Numbered from the stretch's first letter, positions 51,311 to 59,670 are shown. The stretch is DNA of 64,000 nt from Subtercola frigoramans (GCF_016907385.1 NZ_JAFBBU010000001.1:2728001-2792000); one strand, 5' to 3'. Notes: a model not told the origin generated them from the sequence alone. Numbers and translations are program-made.

Positions 51311-51345
51311 GGTTTCGATACGCGCTGTGCGCTACTCAACCAGCG
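51311..51345. repeat. Dispersed palindromic repeat, single half (copy g)
   Basis: GGTTTCGATAC-GCGC-TGT-GCGC-TACTCAACCAGCG with a perfect 4-bp core stem, between the beta-ureidopropionase and dihydropyrimidinase genes. Confidence 0.85.
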
Positions 51346-51360
51346 TCGGGGGGTAGGTGT

Positions 51361-52209
51361 CTACGGCTTGGGGATCGAGGTGTACGTCTCCGGCCTGCGG
51401 TCACGGTAGAACTGCCAGTTGTCGCGCGCTACCCGCACCAGGCCGAGGTCGAGGTCGCGGATGAGAATCTCCTCGTTCTCGCCACTGCCGTATTCGCCGA
51501 CGATATTGCCCTGCGGGTCGGCGAACTGGCTGTTGCCGTAGAAGTTGACAGCGAGGTCACCGTACTCGTTGTCTTCGAGGCCGACGCGGTTGGGAGCGGC
51601 GACGAAGTAACCGTTCGCGCCGGCAGCAGCGGGCTGCTCGAGCTCCCACAAACGGTTGGAGAGACCCGGCTTGGTGGCATTCGGGTTGAAGACGATCTGA
51701 GCCCCGTTCAGACCGAGTTCACGCCACCCCTCCGGGAAGTGCCTGTCGTAGCAGATGTAGACGCCGATCGGACCGACCGCGGTCTGGAAGACCGGGTACC
51801 CGAGGTTCCCCGGGCGGAAGTAGAACTTCTCATAGAACTTCTCGACGTGCGGAATGTGGTTCTTGCGGTACTTGCCCAGAATCGTTCCGTCTGCGTCGAC
51901 CACGACAGCGGTGTTGTAGTAGACCCCCGGCATGTCTTCTTCGTAGATGGGCAGCACCATCACCAGGTTCAGCTCCTTCGCGAGCGCCGCGAACTTCTGC
52001 ACGATCGGGCCGTCTGCCGGTTCGGCATAGGCGTAGTACTTCGCGTCTTCGGTGATGCCGAAGTAGGGGCCGTAGAAGAGCTCCTGGAAGCAGATGACCT
52101 GGGCCCCGTCGGCCGCTGCATCGCGGGCGAACTGCTCGTGTTTGGCGATCATCGACTCTTTGTCGCCCGTCCACGTGGTCTGGGTAATTGCTGCTCGAAT
52201 GACCGTCAT
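51361..52209 (-). CDS. Beta-ureidopropionase-like nitrilase-superfamily amidohydrolase
   Basis: A 282-residue enzyme with the Glu43-Lys116-Cys153 triad (CFQELFYGPYF, KYRKNHIP, YICYDRHFPEG). It likely hydrolyses N-carbamoyl-beta-alanine to beta-alanine, CO2 and ammonia, the step after dihydropyrimidinase. N-carbamoylputrescine amidases are close in sequence, but the operon supports the pyrimidine role. It is first gene of the operon and divergent from the MocR regulator. Confidence 0.9.
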   Translation of the reverse strand: MTVIRAAITQTTWTGDKESMIAKHEQFARDAAADGAQVICFQELFYGPYFGITEDAKYYAYAEPADGPIVQKFAALAKELNLVMVLPIYEEDMPGVYYNTAVVVDADGTILGKYRKNHIPHVEKFYEKFYFRPGNLGYPVFQTAVGPIGVYICYDRHFPEGWRELGLNGAQIVFNPNATKPGLSNRLWELEQPAAAGANGYFVAAPNRVGLEDNEYGDLAVNFYGNSQFADPQGNIVGEYGSGENEEILIRDLDLGLVRVARDNWQFYRDRRPETYTSIPKP

Positions 52210-52251
52210 CTGTGTATATTCCTCTCAAACCCGGTTTTGTTATTATTCGTG

Positions 52252-52275
52252 CTGAACATTTCTCTCGTGTTTCAG
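52252..52275. promoter_or_regulatory. Inverted-repeat operator in divergent promoter region
   Basis: CTGAA-CA (52252-52258) faces TGTTTCAG (52268-52275), an inverted repeat missing one base in the left arm. It lies centrally in the 102-bp gap between the beta-ureidopropionase and MocR genes, the usual site for a MocR-type operator. GTGTTTCAG is shared with the two direct repeats upstream of pucG. Confidence 0.5.
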
Positions 52276-52311
52276 CGTGTGACGTGAGCGTAAATAAGTC
52301 AAGAGGTGTGC

Positions 52312-53664
52312 ATGATCGAGCAGATCGTCGCGGCTGTGGAGAACAAGTCGCCCGAGGGTATCGCTGCCGCTGTCTCGCGCCTAATCCGCACGGGCGGCAT
52401 TGCCTCGGGCGACAGGCTTCCCACGGTGCGCGACCTCGCATCCGGGCTCGGTGTGAGCCCCGCCACGGTCTCGAACGCCTGGCAGGCCCTGGCCGGAGTC
52501 GGCCTGATCACCTCGCGAGGCCGCGCAGGCAGCTTCGTACTCCAAGCGAGCACCCGGTGGATGCCCACCCACTTCGCAGAGCTGGCAGGCTCGCACGTGC
52601 AGAGCAGGCTCGACCTCTCCACCGGCACGCCCGATCCGGAGTTGCTTCCCGATCTCGCAGCGGCCTTCCAACACCTCCCCACCCGCGCAGACACGACCAG
52701 CTACCTCACTGTCAGGGTGCTGCCGGAGCTCGAGAGGCTCCTCCGGGCATCCTGGCCCTACAGCCCGGAATCGCTCACCATCACCGACGGTGCCCTCGAC
52801 GCCATCTCCCGTTCACTGGAGGTGGTGATCCGCTACGGAGACCGGGTCGTCATCGAAGAACCCGGCTTCCCTCCCTTTCTCGATCTGCTCGAGCACCTCG
52901 GCGCCGAACGTGTCGCGGTGCCCATCGACAGGCACGGCATGCTGCCCGGCCCGTTTGCGGCGGCGTTGCGGTCGAACCCGGCAGCAATCATCCTGCAGCC
53001 CAGGGCACAGAACCCGACCGGCGCCACGATGACCGAGGAACGCGCGCGTGAACTCGTGGGCCTGTTGCGGTCGCATTCGCACCTGACCGACCCAGTGATC
53101 ATCGAAGACGACCACTCTGGCGAGATCAGCGGGGCACCGGCAACGAGCCTCGGCACCTGGCTGCCCCACCGCACGCTGCATGTTCGCAGCTACGCCAAGT
53201 CGCACGGCCCCGACCTGCGAATCGGTGCTCTCGCCGGGCCGGCGGCGCTGATCGACCGCATTGTGGCGAGACGGATGCTCGGGCCGGGCTGGACCTCGAG
53301 AATGCTGCAGGTGATCCTCTACGAGCTCCTCACGGCGCGCGAGTCTGTCACGCAGGTGTCGGCGGCCCGTCGCACGTACCAGCTGCGCCAGATCGAGCTC
53401 GGCACGGCGCTGGCCCGGCACGGCGTGGAGTTGGACACGGCAGACGGCATCAATCTGTGGCTGCCCGTTGCCGACGAGAAGGCGGCGATCGTCTCGCTGG
53501 CTGCGAGCGGGATCCGCGTCGCTGCCGGAACCCCGTTCCTGGCGAATTCGTTCACCGAGCAGGCGGGGCTGGCTGCCGGCCAGCACGTGCGGGTCACTGC
53601 GGGGCTGGTGCGTGACGAGTTCGACGACGTCGCGACCCACCTGGCGAGTGCAACCCGCGCCTGA
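52312..53664 (+). CDS. MocR-like regulator (GntR HTH fused to aminotransferase-like domain)
   Basis: A 450-residue protein with a GntR winged HTH (GDRLPTVRDLASGLGVSPATVSNAWQ) followed by a fold-type I aminotransferase-like domain. LQPRAQNPTGATM, IIEDDHSGEI and VRSYAKSHGPDLRIG fit a PLP-lysine site with Lys in SYAKS. Such regulators bind PLP and an amino compound. Divergent position makes it the probable regulator of the pyrimidine operon, perhaps sensing beta-alanine as PydR-type regulators do. ATG 52312 follows AAGAGG. Confidence 0.9.
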   Translation: MIEQIVAAVENKSPEGIAAAVSRLIRTGGIASGDRLPTVRDLASGLGVSPATVSNAWQALAGVGLITSRGRAGSFVLQASTRWMPTHFAELAGSHVQSRLDLSTGTPDPELLPDLAAAFQHLPTRADTTSYLTVRVLPELERLLRASWPYSPESLTITDGALDAISRSLEVVIRYGDRVVIEEPGFPPFLDLLEHLGAERVAVPIDRHGMLPGPFAAALRSNPAAIILQPRAQNPTGATMTEERARELVGLLRSHSHLTDPVIIEDDHSGEISGAPATSLGTWLPHRTLHVRSYAKSHGPDLRIGALAGPAALIDRIVARRMLGPGWTSRMLQVILYELLTARESVTQVSAARRTYQLRQIELGTALARHGVELDTADGINLWLPVADEKAAIVSLAASGIRVAAGTPFLANSFTEQAGLAAGQHVRVTAGLVRDEFDDVATHLASATRA

Positions 53665-53683
53665 CCGCGGAACCCCTGCTGCG

Positions 53684-53780
53684 CTTCGCCCCAGCGCGTT
53701 CCGCCGCAGCGCATTTCACCGCAGCGTATTTCACCGCAGCGTACTTCACCGCAGTGCGCTTCACCCCAGTGCGCTCCACC
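53684..53780. repeat. 15-bp intergenic tandem repeat, about seven units
   Basis: Degenerate units of TTTCACCGCAGCGTA (phase arbitrary) repeat head to tail, the best two being adjacent copies at about 53714-53743. They lie between the MocR and LLM genes, where no convincing gene is seen on either strand. Confidence 0.85.
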
Positions 53781-53894
53781 CGGCCGGACTCCTCCCCCGG
53801 CCCTTCGTGCTTACGAACGGTGTGCCCCCCGCCGATCGAACAGGTTCTCCCAACCACGCTGGCTGGCGGCCATGAGCCTCGTTAGGGTGGGGAA

Positions 53895-54875
53895 ATGCGA
53901 TTCGGGATTGTCATCTTGCCCCAGGACCCCTGGCCGCAGGCTCGCCGAAAGTGGATGCTCGCCGACGAACTCGGTTTCGACCACGCGTGGACGTACGACC
54001 ACCTCTCGTGGCGCAGCCTCGCCGACGAACCGTGGGGCGCAACCGTGCCGACGCTCACGGCTGCCGCGGTCGTCACCGAACGCATCCTGCTCGGCACGTT
54101 TGTCTCCTCGCCCAACTTTCGACACCCGGTGCCGTTCGCGAAGGAGCTCGCCACACTCGACGACATCTCAGGCGGCCGGATGCTCGTGGGCATCGGCTCC
54201 GGAGGAACGGGTTTCGACGCCTTCGTGCTGGGCCAGCCCGCGCTGACGCCCCGGGAGCGGCACGAGAGGTTCGCCGAATTCGTGGGGGGTCTGGACGCGC
54301 TGCTTCGGTTCGAGCATCCGGATGCCGATGGGGCCGTCGATGGCACTGATGCGGGCACGGGCACTGGCACTGGCACTGGCACTGGCACTGGCACTGGCAC
54401 TGGCGACACTACTGGTGCCGGAGTGGGCGCAGGCATCAGCTTCACCGGCTCGTGGTTCACCGCCCACGAGGCACGGATGGTCGGTACTCCGGCACAGCAG
54501 CCGCGGGTGCCGTTCGTTCTCGCAGCCAACGGCCCGAAAGGCCTGGCGCTCGTCGCGAAACACGGCCAGGGGTGGGTGACCACCGGCGCTGACGGCGCGG
54601 TCGGCGAGGAGTGGTGGTCGGCGGTGCGCGAGCTCGGCCTGCGCCTCGACGACGCCGCAGGGAAGGCCGGGCGCGACCCCGCCACAATCGACCGCTACCT
54701 GTCTCTCGATTCTGGCGGGCGGTTCTCGCTCGAGAGCGTGGCGGTGTTCGACGAGCTGGTGGGCCGGGCATCCGATCTCGGATTCACGGACGTGATCAGC
54801 CACTGGCCGCGCGCCGACGGCATCTATGCGGGGCGCGAAGACGTACTCCTCGAGGTCGCGTCACGCCTGGCGTGA
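53895..54875 (+). CDS. LLM-class flavin/F420-dependent oxidoreductase with Gly-Thr repeat
   Basis: A 326-residue luciferase-like protein: MRFGIVILPQDPWPQARRKW, GFDHAWTYDHLSW, TERILLGTFVSSPNFRHP, DISGGRMLVGIGSGG. After residue 150 a run of eight Gly-Thr units, encoded by a GGCACT hexanucleotide repeat, forms a flexible insert before FTGSWFT. It lies 58 bp upstream of cofD in the same direction, making F420 a reasonable cofactor. Substrate unknown. Confidence 0.85.
   Translation: MRFGIVILPQDPWPQARRKWMLADELGFDHAWTYDHLSWRSLADEPWGATVPTLTAAAVVTERILLGTFVSSPNFRHPVPFAKELATLDDISGGRMLVGIGSGGTGFDAFVLGQPALTPRERHERFAEFVGGLDALLRFEHPDADGAVDGTDAGTGTGTGTGTGTGTGTGDTTGAGVGAGISFTGSWFTAHEARMVGTPAQQPRVPFVLAANGPKGLALVAKHGQGWVTTGADGAVGEEWWSAVRELGLRLDDAAGKAGRDPATIDRYLSLDSGGRFSLESVAVFDELVGRASDLGFTDVISHWPRADGIYAGREDVLLEVASRLA
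54354..54401. repeat. Hexanucleotide repeat in LLM gene, eight units
   Basis: One GGCACG followed by seven exact GGCACT units, coding for alternating Gly-Thr. Length changes would stay in frame. Confidence 0.97.
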
Positions 54876-54933
54876 TTCACGCAGCCCGCTTGCGCGAGAC
54901 AGCCGGGCAGCGAAACAGTGTCAGGATTGACCG

Positions 54934-55974
54934 GTGAAGATCACGGTGTTGGCTGGCGGCGTTGGCGGGGCGAAGTTTCTGCGGGGGCTGCGAGAACACC
55001 TCCGGGAGACGCTGCCCGATGGGGTGGGCGGAACCACAGCCGAGGTCACCGCGGTCGTCAATACGGGTGATGACCTCTGGCTCACGGGGTTGCGGGTCTG
55101 CCCCGACCTCGATTCGATCATGTACACGCTCGGCGGCGCGAATGACGAGACGCGGGGCTGGGGCCGGCTCGGCGAGTCGGAGCGCGTCAGTGCCGAGCTC
55201 ACCGCCTACGGTGTCGGATGGCCGTGGTTCACCCTCGGCGACCTCGACCTCGGCACGCACATCACGCGCTCGCACCTGCTGCGCGAGGGTCTGACGCTCA
55301 GCGAGGCGACGGCTCAGCTCACCGCCCGCTGGAACCTCGGCGTGCGACTGCTGCCGATGAGCGACCAGCCGGTCGAGACGCACGTGGTGGTCGCCGACGA
55401 GACTGGAGACGGCGCAGGCGCAGGCACACGCGATGGCACCGGTACCCGCACCATGCACTTCGAAGAGTGGTGGGTGCACTACCGCGCCTCGCTGCCTGCT
55501 CTGCGCTTCGAGCAGCACGGCATCGAGTCCGCCGTCGCCGCGCCCGGGGTGCTCGAGGCCATCACCGGTGCCGATGTGGTGCTCGTCGCGCCGTCGAACC
55601 CCGTGGTCTCGATCGATACGATCCTGGCTGTGCCGGGCATCCGTGCCGCCCTTCAGGCAACACAGGCACCGGTCGTCGGCGTCTCGCCGATCATCTCGGG
55701 GGCGGCCGTGCGGGGTATGGCGCACGCGTGCCTCAGCGCGATCGGGGTCGAAACGGCGGCGGATGCTGTGGCCCTCCACTACGGCGCCCGACGAAGCGGC
55801 GGCGTGCTCGACGCCTGGCTCGTCGACGACACCGATGCCGCGCTGGCTGCCGGAGTCGAGGCGGCCGGTGTCTCGGTGACGGCGACCCCGCTCTGGATGA
55901 ACTCGGTCGCACACACGGCGGCCATCGCGGCGACGGCCCTCGCTGCGGCTCGCGCGCTCCCACCCCGGGGCTGA
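54934..55974 (+). CDS. cofD: 2-phospho-L-lactate transferase (F420 biosynthesis)
   Basis: CofD/FbiA transfers the phospholactate or phosphoenolpyruvate moiety to the deazaflavin Fo, forming (dehydro-)F420-0. The 346-residue protein has ITVLAGGVGGAKFLRGL at the N-terminus, VVNTGDDLWLTGLRVCPDLDS, and VAPSNPVVSI...GVSPIISGAAVRG. A Gly-rich insert (GDGAGAGTRDGTGTRT) sits before HFEEWWV. It starts at GTG 54934. cofC and cofE lie about 4 kb away in the opposite direction. Confidence 0.95.
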   Translation: MKITVLAGGVGGAKFLRGLREHLRETLPDGVGGTTAEVTAVVNTGDDLWLTGLRVCPDLDSIMYTLGGANDETRGWGRLGESERVSAELTAYGVGWPWFTLGDLDLGTHITRSHLLREGLTLSEATAQLTARWNLGVRLLPMSDQPVETHVVVADETGDGAGAGTRDGTGTRTMHFEEWWVHYRASLPALRFEQHGIESAVAAPGVLEAITGADVVLVAPSNPVVSIDTILAVPGIRAALQATQAPVVGVSPIISGAAVRGMAHACLSAIGVETAADAVALHYGARRSGGVLDAWLVDDTDAALAAGVEAAGVSVTATPLWMNSVAHTAAIAATALAAARALPPRG

Positions 55975-55999
55975 CGCGTCGTTCGCGGCCGGCGTCGCG

Positions 56000-56105
56000 C
56001 CCCGCGCTGCTCCCGCGGAGATGCACGACACGAGTTCGGGCGGAAATCCGGCACCATGCGCGCAATACGTCGACATGGCGCCCTGTCTCCGCCCGTTCTC
56101 CCCCG
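56000..56105. repeat. Direct repeat with internal hairpin, copy 1
   Basis: About 106 bp starting ACCCGCGCTGCTCCCGCGGA-like and ending CTCCGCCCGTTCTC, repeated with a 180-bp offset at 56180-56285. The internal palindrome is less perfect here than in copy 2. Confidence 0.85.
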
Positions 56106-56179
56106 CGAAGTGGTCGGAGATACGAAGGCAGCGGCGCGGGACAGCGGCTGCGTGAAGGGCATTTCCGACGATTGCCGCA

Positions 56180-56285
56180 ACCCGCGCTGCTCCCGCGGAG
56201 ACGCACGACACGAGTTCGGGCGGAGATGCGGCACCATGCGCGCAATACGTCACCATGGTGGCCGATCTCCGCCCGTTCTCCCGGC
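56180..56285. repeat. Direct repeat with internal hairpin, copy 2
   Basis: Contains GGGCGGAGATGCGGCACCATG and, after CGCGCAATACGTCAC, its near-perfect inverse CATGGTGGCCGATCTCCGCCC, a stem of about 20 bp. Between convergent cofD and MFS genes it could terminate both. No gene is supported in the 330-bp gap 55975-56304; a minus-strand frame here is just the translated repeat. Confidence 0.85.
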
Positions 56286-56304
56286 GTGGCGGCCGGGTCG
56301 CGCG

Positions 56305-57927
56305 TTACGCCGAGTGCTTCGCCCCAGCGGGCACCACTCCGGCAGCTGCCGGCGGCCGGCCGGGCTGCTGCACGCGCTTCGGCAGCGCGAAGACGAGAAG
56401 CACTGCGACCACGGCGAAGATCGCACTGACGAGCATGGCCGACGCTGCCGCCGAGCCGAACCCGGTGGCGACATCGGCCGGAGTGTGGCCGGTGATGGTG
56501 ATGGAGCCGAACAGCACACTGCCGATGACCGCGATGCCGACAGCGCTGCCGATGCGCTGGATCGCGCTGATGACACCGCTGGCCGCACCGGCCTCAGCGC
56601 GATCGACCGTCGCGACGATGAATTGCGCGTTCGGGGCGATGAACAGACCGTTGCCGACACCCGCGATGAGCAAGGGCAGCACGAGCTGCCACACCGAGAG
56701 GTCTGAGCCCTTCGTGAGCAGCAGAACGAGCCAGAGCCAGATGAGTCCGACGGCGACCAGCACGGTACCGATCAGCAGCACGCCACGGCCGAGTCGCTGG
56801 GTGAGGCGGTTGCTCTGGGCAGAACCCACGATGCTGCCGATCGCAAACGGGAGCGAGACGACCCCGGACTCGAGGGCACTGTGGCCGAGCCCGGCCTGCC
56901 ACAGGATCGAGATGGTGAAGAAGATGCTGGTGAAGGCCGCGAAGTAGACCAGCGCCAGAATCACGCCACCCGTGAAGGCGGGGTGCGCGAACAGGCGGGG
57001 CGGAACGAGCGGGCTGTTGCCGCGCTTCGTGTAGGCGACCTCCCAGAAGCCGAACGCAGCGATCAGCACAACACCGAGCCCGATCGTGAGGTACGTCCAG
57101 AGCGGCCAGCCCGCGTCCTGCCCCTGGATGAGCGGCACGAGGAGCGCGACGAGTCCACCGGAGATGAGCACGAGCCCGATCCAGTCGATGCCAGAGCTTG
57201 CGGGTCGCGCAGAACCAAAAGTAGTCGACATCGCAGCAGAACCGGTCTTCAGCGAAGCCGGATGCGCTGCACCCGCAGCCTGGCGGGAGACCGCTTCTGC
57301 AGCTTCTCTACTGGGCAGCAGAATCGCGGCCGCAATGAGCGTCGCCGCACCGATCGGCAGGTTCACCCAAAACACCAGGCGCCAGCCGTTCTCATTGCCG
57401 AAGGCCTGGATGATCAGTCCGCCCACAATCGGCCCCAACGCCGACGACACACCGATCACGGCGCCCATGATCGCGAACGCCTTGCCACGCGCCTGGCCCG
57501 GAAAGAGGGTCTGGATGAAGGCCGTGACGGCCGGCACGAAGATACCGCCGGCCAGCCCCTGCACGACTCGCGCGACGACGAGCTGCGTGTCGTTCTGGGC
57601 GATTCCGCACGCCACGCTTGCCGCGGTGAACAGTGCGAGCCCGGTGAAGAACACCCACTTGTGACCGATACGGTCGCCCACACGGCCCGCCGGAATGAGT
57701 GCCAGGCCGAACGCGAGAGCGTAGCCCGAGATGATCCACGAAAGGGTCGACTCCGAGGCGTCGAGGCTGGTGCGGATCGTGGGGAGGGCGACATTGACGA
57801 TCGTAGTGTCGAGCAGTGCCATGAACATGCCGGCAAGAAGCACGATGAGTGCCTGCCAGGCTTGCCGGGGCACGGCCGGCGGGGCGTACGCCGCGGCGCC
57901 GCCGGCGCTGGAAGTGGGTGAAGTCAT
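56305..57927 (-). CDS. MFS drug/solute exporter, DHA2 (14-TM) family
   Basis: A 540-residue membrane protein with about 14 hydrophobic segments. LLDTTIVNVALPTIRTSL in TM1 and the motif A-like GRVGDRIGHKWVFFTG identify an EmrB/QacA-type proton antiporter, normally a multidrug exporter. The 139-bp gap to the PadR gene upstream, in the same direction, suggests local control by that repressor. Confidence 0.92.
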   Translation of the reverse strand: MTSPTSSAGGAAAYAPPAVPRQAWQALIVLLAGMFMALLDTTIVNVALPTIRTSLDASESTLSWIISGYALAFGLALIPAGRVGDRIGHKWVFFTGLALFTAASVACGIAQNDTQLVVARVVQGLAGGIFVPAVTAFIQTLFPGQARGKAFAIMGAVIGVSSALGPIVGGLIIQAFGNENGWRLVFWVNLPIGAATLIAAAILLPSREAAEAVSRQAAGAAHPASLKTGSAAMSTTFGSARPASSGIDWIGLVLISGGLVALLVPLIQGQDAGWPLWTYLTIGLGVVLIAAFGFWEVAYTKRGNSPLVPPRLFAHPAFTGGVILALVYFAAFTSIFFTISILWQAGLGHSALESGVVSLPFAIGSIVGSAQSNRLTQRLGRGVLLIGTVLVAVGLIWLWLVLLLTKGSDLSVWQLVLPLLIAGVGNGLFIAPNAQFIVATVDRAEAGAASGVISAIQRIGSAVGIAVIGSVLFGSITITGHTPADVATGFGSAAASAMLVSAIFAVVAVLLVFALPKRVQQPGRPPAAAGVVPAGAKHSA

Positions 57928-58066
57928 GGTGAATAGGCCTTTCGTACCCGACTACGAATCAGCCGGATGGGTGGTGAGGAGCGTGGTTCTGGCGGGAGGG
58001 ACTCTGGGGGGTGGAATCTGATGGGATGGATCGGTCAGCCGAATTCTCGGCTGACCGCAGGTTTGA

Positions 58067-58675
58067 CTAGCCGGTGTTCGGCGAACGGGGTGACGATTCG
58101 GGCAGCGGGTCGGGGTTGCCGTGCCTCGCACGCTCGTCGGCGACGAGCTCAGGCAGCCCGGCCAGGAGCGCTTCGAGCCAGCTGATCTCGGCGCGGATGC
58201 GGTGCGTACGGTGGTCGAGCGCCCACGATTCGCTCACCGTGACGTGGGGCGCCGCACGCTGGTGCGCGGCGAGAGCGTCGGCCAGCACGTTCTTGAGAGC
58301 CACCAGGCGGCCTTCGAGAACGGGCTGCAGATCATCCAGCCGGGTTCGGTCCAGGCGGGTGAGTGCGAGGTCGAACGGGTCGGGCTTGAGGTGCACCTGC
58401 TCCAAGCCCTCGCGACGCTCTTCGTCGAGCGCACGCCTGCCGCTCATGCTGATCGCGTAGACCTGTCGTTCGGGGTAGCCGCCCTCGCGTTCGGTACGCA
58501 CCACGTCGATCAGTCCGTCGGCCGCCATTCGCTTGATGGCGCCGTAGATGGCGCCGACGCTGATGTCGGTCCACATGTGCACGCGCTCTTCTTCGGCGAG
58601 AAGGCGGAGCTGGTGACCGTGCAGCTCGCCGTGCTGGGAGAGCGACCCCAGAATGAAGAGCCGGATCGATGACAT
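58067..58675 (-). CDS. PadR-family transcriptional regulator
   Basis: A 202-residue repressor with the PadR winged helix (LFILGSLSQHGELHGHQLRL, ISVGAIYGAIKRMAADGLI, YPERQVYAISMSGRRAL) and a long C-terminal helical dimerisation domain. It is located directly upstream of the MFS exporter, a common PadR-exporter pair. Confidence 0.92.
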   Translation of the reverse strand: MSSIRLFILGSLSQHGELHGHQLRLLAEEERVHMWTDISVGAIYGAIKRMAADGLIDVVRTEREGGYPERQVYAISMSGRRALDEERREGLEQVHLKPDPFDLALTRLDRTRLDDLQPVLEGRLVALKNVLADALAAHQRAAPHVTVSESWALDHRTHRIRAEISWLEALLAGLPELVADERARHGNPDPLPESSPRSPNTG

Positions 58676-58775
58676 GCAACTACTCTCGCATGACTAGTTC
58701 TGCGTGTCAACGCACGAAGATGCACGGAATGTTCGCAGCGGTGCCGATCTGCGCCACGGCTCCTACGATGGGTGG

Positions 58776-59540
58776 ATGCCCGCACCTCTCTCGTTCGCCG
58801 AACAGCTTCAGCGGGCATCCGTTGCACTGGTCGCCGCCGAGTCAGACGCCGACGCGCAGAGAATCATGCGGCACGACACACCCCTCCTGTTCTCGCAGCT
58901 GGCTGCAGATAGGGCGGCTGGCTCGTTCGCGCACTGGGGCCTGTCGACGGTGATCGACGAGAACCTCGGTGCACCCGTGGTGGGGCGCACTCTCTTCGAG
59001 ACCCTGCACTCGCTGGCCGGGCTGAGCGCCGACTGGCCCGTGGGCAATGCCGGCGTGCTGCACCTCTACGGCTACCTGCTCTCGGCGACGGTGACGCCCT
59101 ATGGCCTCAAACGCGAGCGCTGGGTGACCGAGGCGCTGAGCAGTGCCGCAGGACGACCGTCGAGCTTCGTGAGCGGCCGGGACGGCACCGGATGGCTGCA
59201 GGAGGTGACAGGGGCGCTGGTGCCGATCCTGCAGAATCCGGAGACCCTCGAAGGCGCAGTCCGCCCACGGTGTGTCGTCGACGAGTTCGCGCCCGACGAG
59301 CGCGAAGAGGTGTTCCGCGCGGTCTACGTCACGGGGATCGCCGGCTCGAGTGCCGTCGCCTACGGCGTTCTGCTGGGTGGCCGGCTGCGGCTGATCACCG
59401 CGTTTCCGGTCGCGGCGACCGCCGAGGGCTGGCTCGCCACCGTCGCCGCCGAAGCGCCTCGACTTCGCTACAACGCAGTCGCCCACGAACTGCCGGCCCG
59501 CTCACGGCTGGCTCCGCACCGCCAGATCCGGCGTCTCTAA
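58776..59540 (+). CDS. Uncharacterised protein
   Basis: A 254-residue soluble protein from ATG 58776 (MPAPLSFAEQLQRASVALVA). Recognisable only as a helical N-terminal half (VGRTLFETLHSLAGLSADWPVGNAGVLHLYGYLLS) and a C-terminal beta-rich half with GVLLGGRLRLITAFPV, reminiscent of a small two-domain cytosolic protein. No catalytic motif is evident. Codon usage matches its neighbours. It is divergent from PadR and convergent with cofC, whose downstream gap holds two palindromic half-repeats. Confidence 0.7.
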   Translation: MPAPLSFAEQLQRASVALVAAESDADAQRIMRHDTPLLFSQLAADRAAGSFAHWGLSTVIDENLGAPVVGRTLFETLHSLAGLSADWPVGNAGVLHLYGYLLSATVTPYGLKRERWVTEALSSAAGRPSSFVSGRDGTGWLQEVTGALVPILQNPETLEGAVRPRCVVDEFAPDEREEVFRAVYVTGIAGSSAVAYGVLLGGRLRLITAFPVAATAEGWLATVAAEAPRLRYNAVAHELPARSRLAPHRQIRRL

Positions 59541-59561
59541 CCTCGCGAGTTGGGCCCTGGG

Positions 59562-59598
59562 GGTTTCGATACGCCGCGCGGCGGGTAGTCAACCAGCG
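59562..59598. repeat. Dispersed palindromic repeat, single half (copy h1)
   Basis: GGTTTCGATACGCC-GCGCGG-CGGGTAGTCAACCAGCG; with the next copy it forms a tandem pair that also shares the preceding AGTTGGGCCC-like bases. Confidence 0.75.
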
Positions 59599-59633
59599 AT
59601 CAGGCGCCCCTGACATGGCAAGTTGGCCCGCGG

Positions 59634-59670
59634 GGTTTCGATACGCCGCTCCGCGGCTACTCATCCGGCG
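59634..59670. repeat. Dispersed palindromic repeat, single half (copy h2)
   Basis: GGTTTCGATAC-GCCGC-TCC-GCGGC-TACTCATCCGGCG with a perfect 5-bp core stem, in the convergent gap before cofC. Confidence 0.8.

Noticed and set aside
54877..56256. Minus-strand open frame of 459 codons with a duplicated TYCAHGA...PPELVSC peptide
   Set aside because: It is antisense to cofD, and the peptide duplication simply reflects the 106-bp DNA direct repeat.
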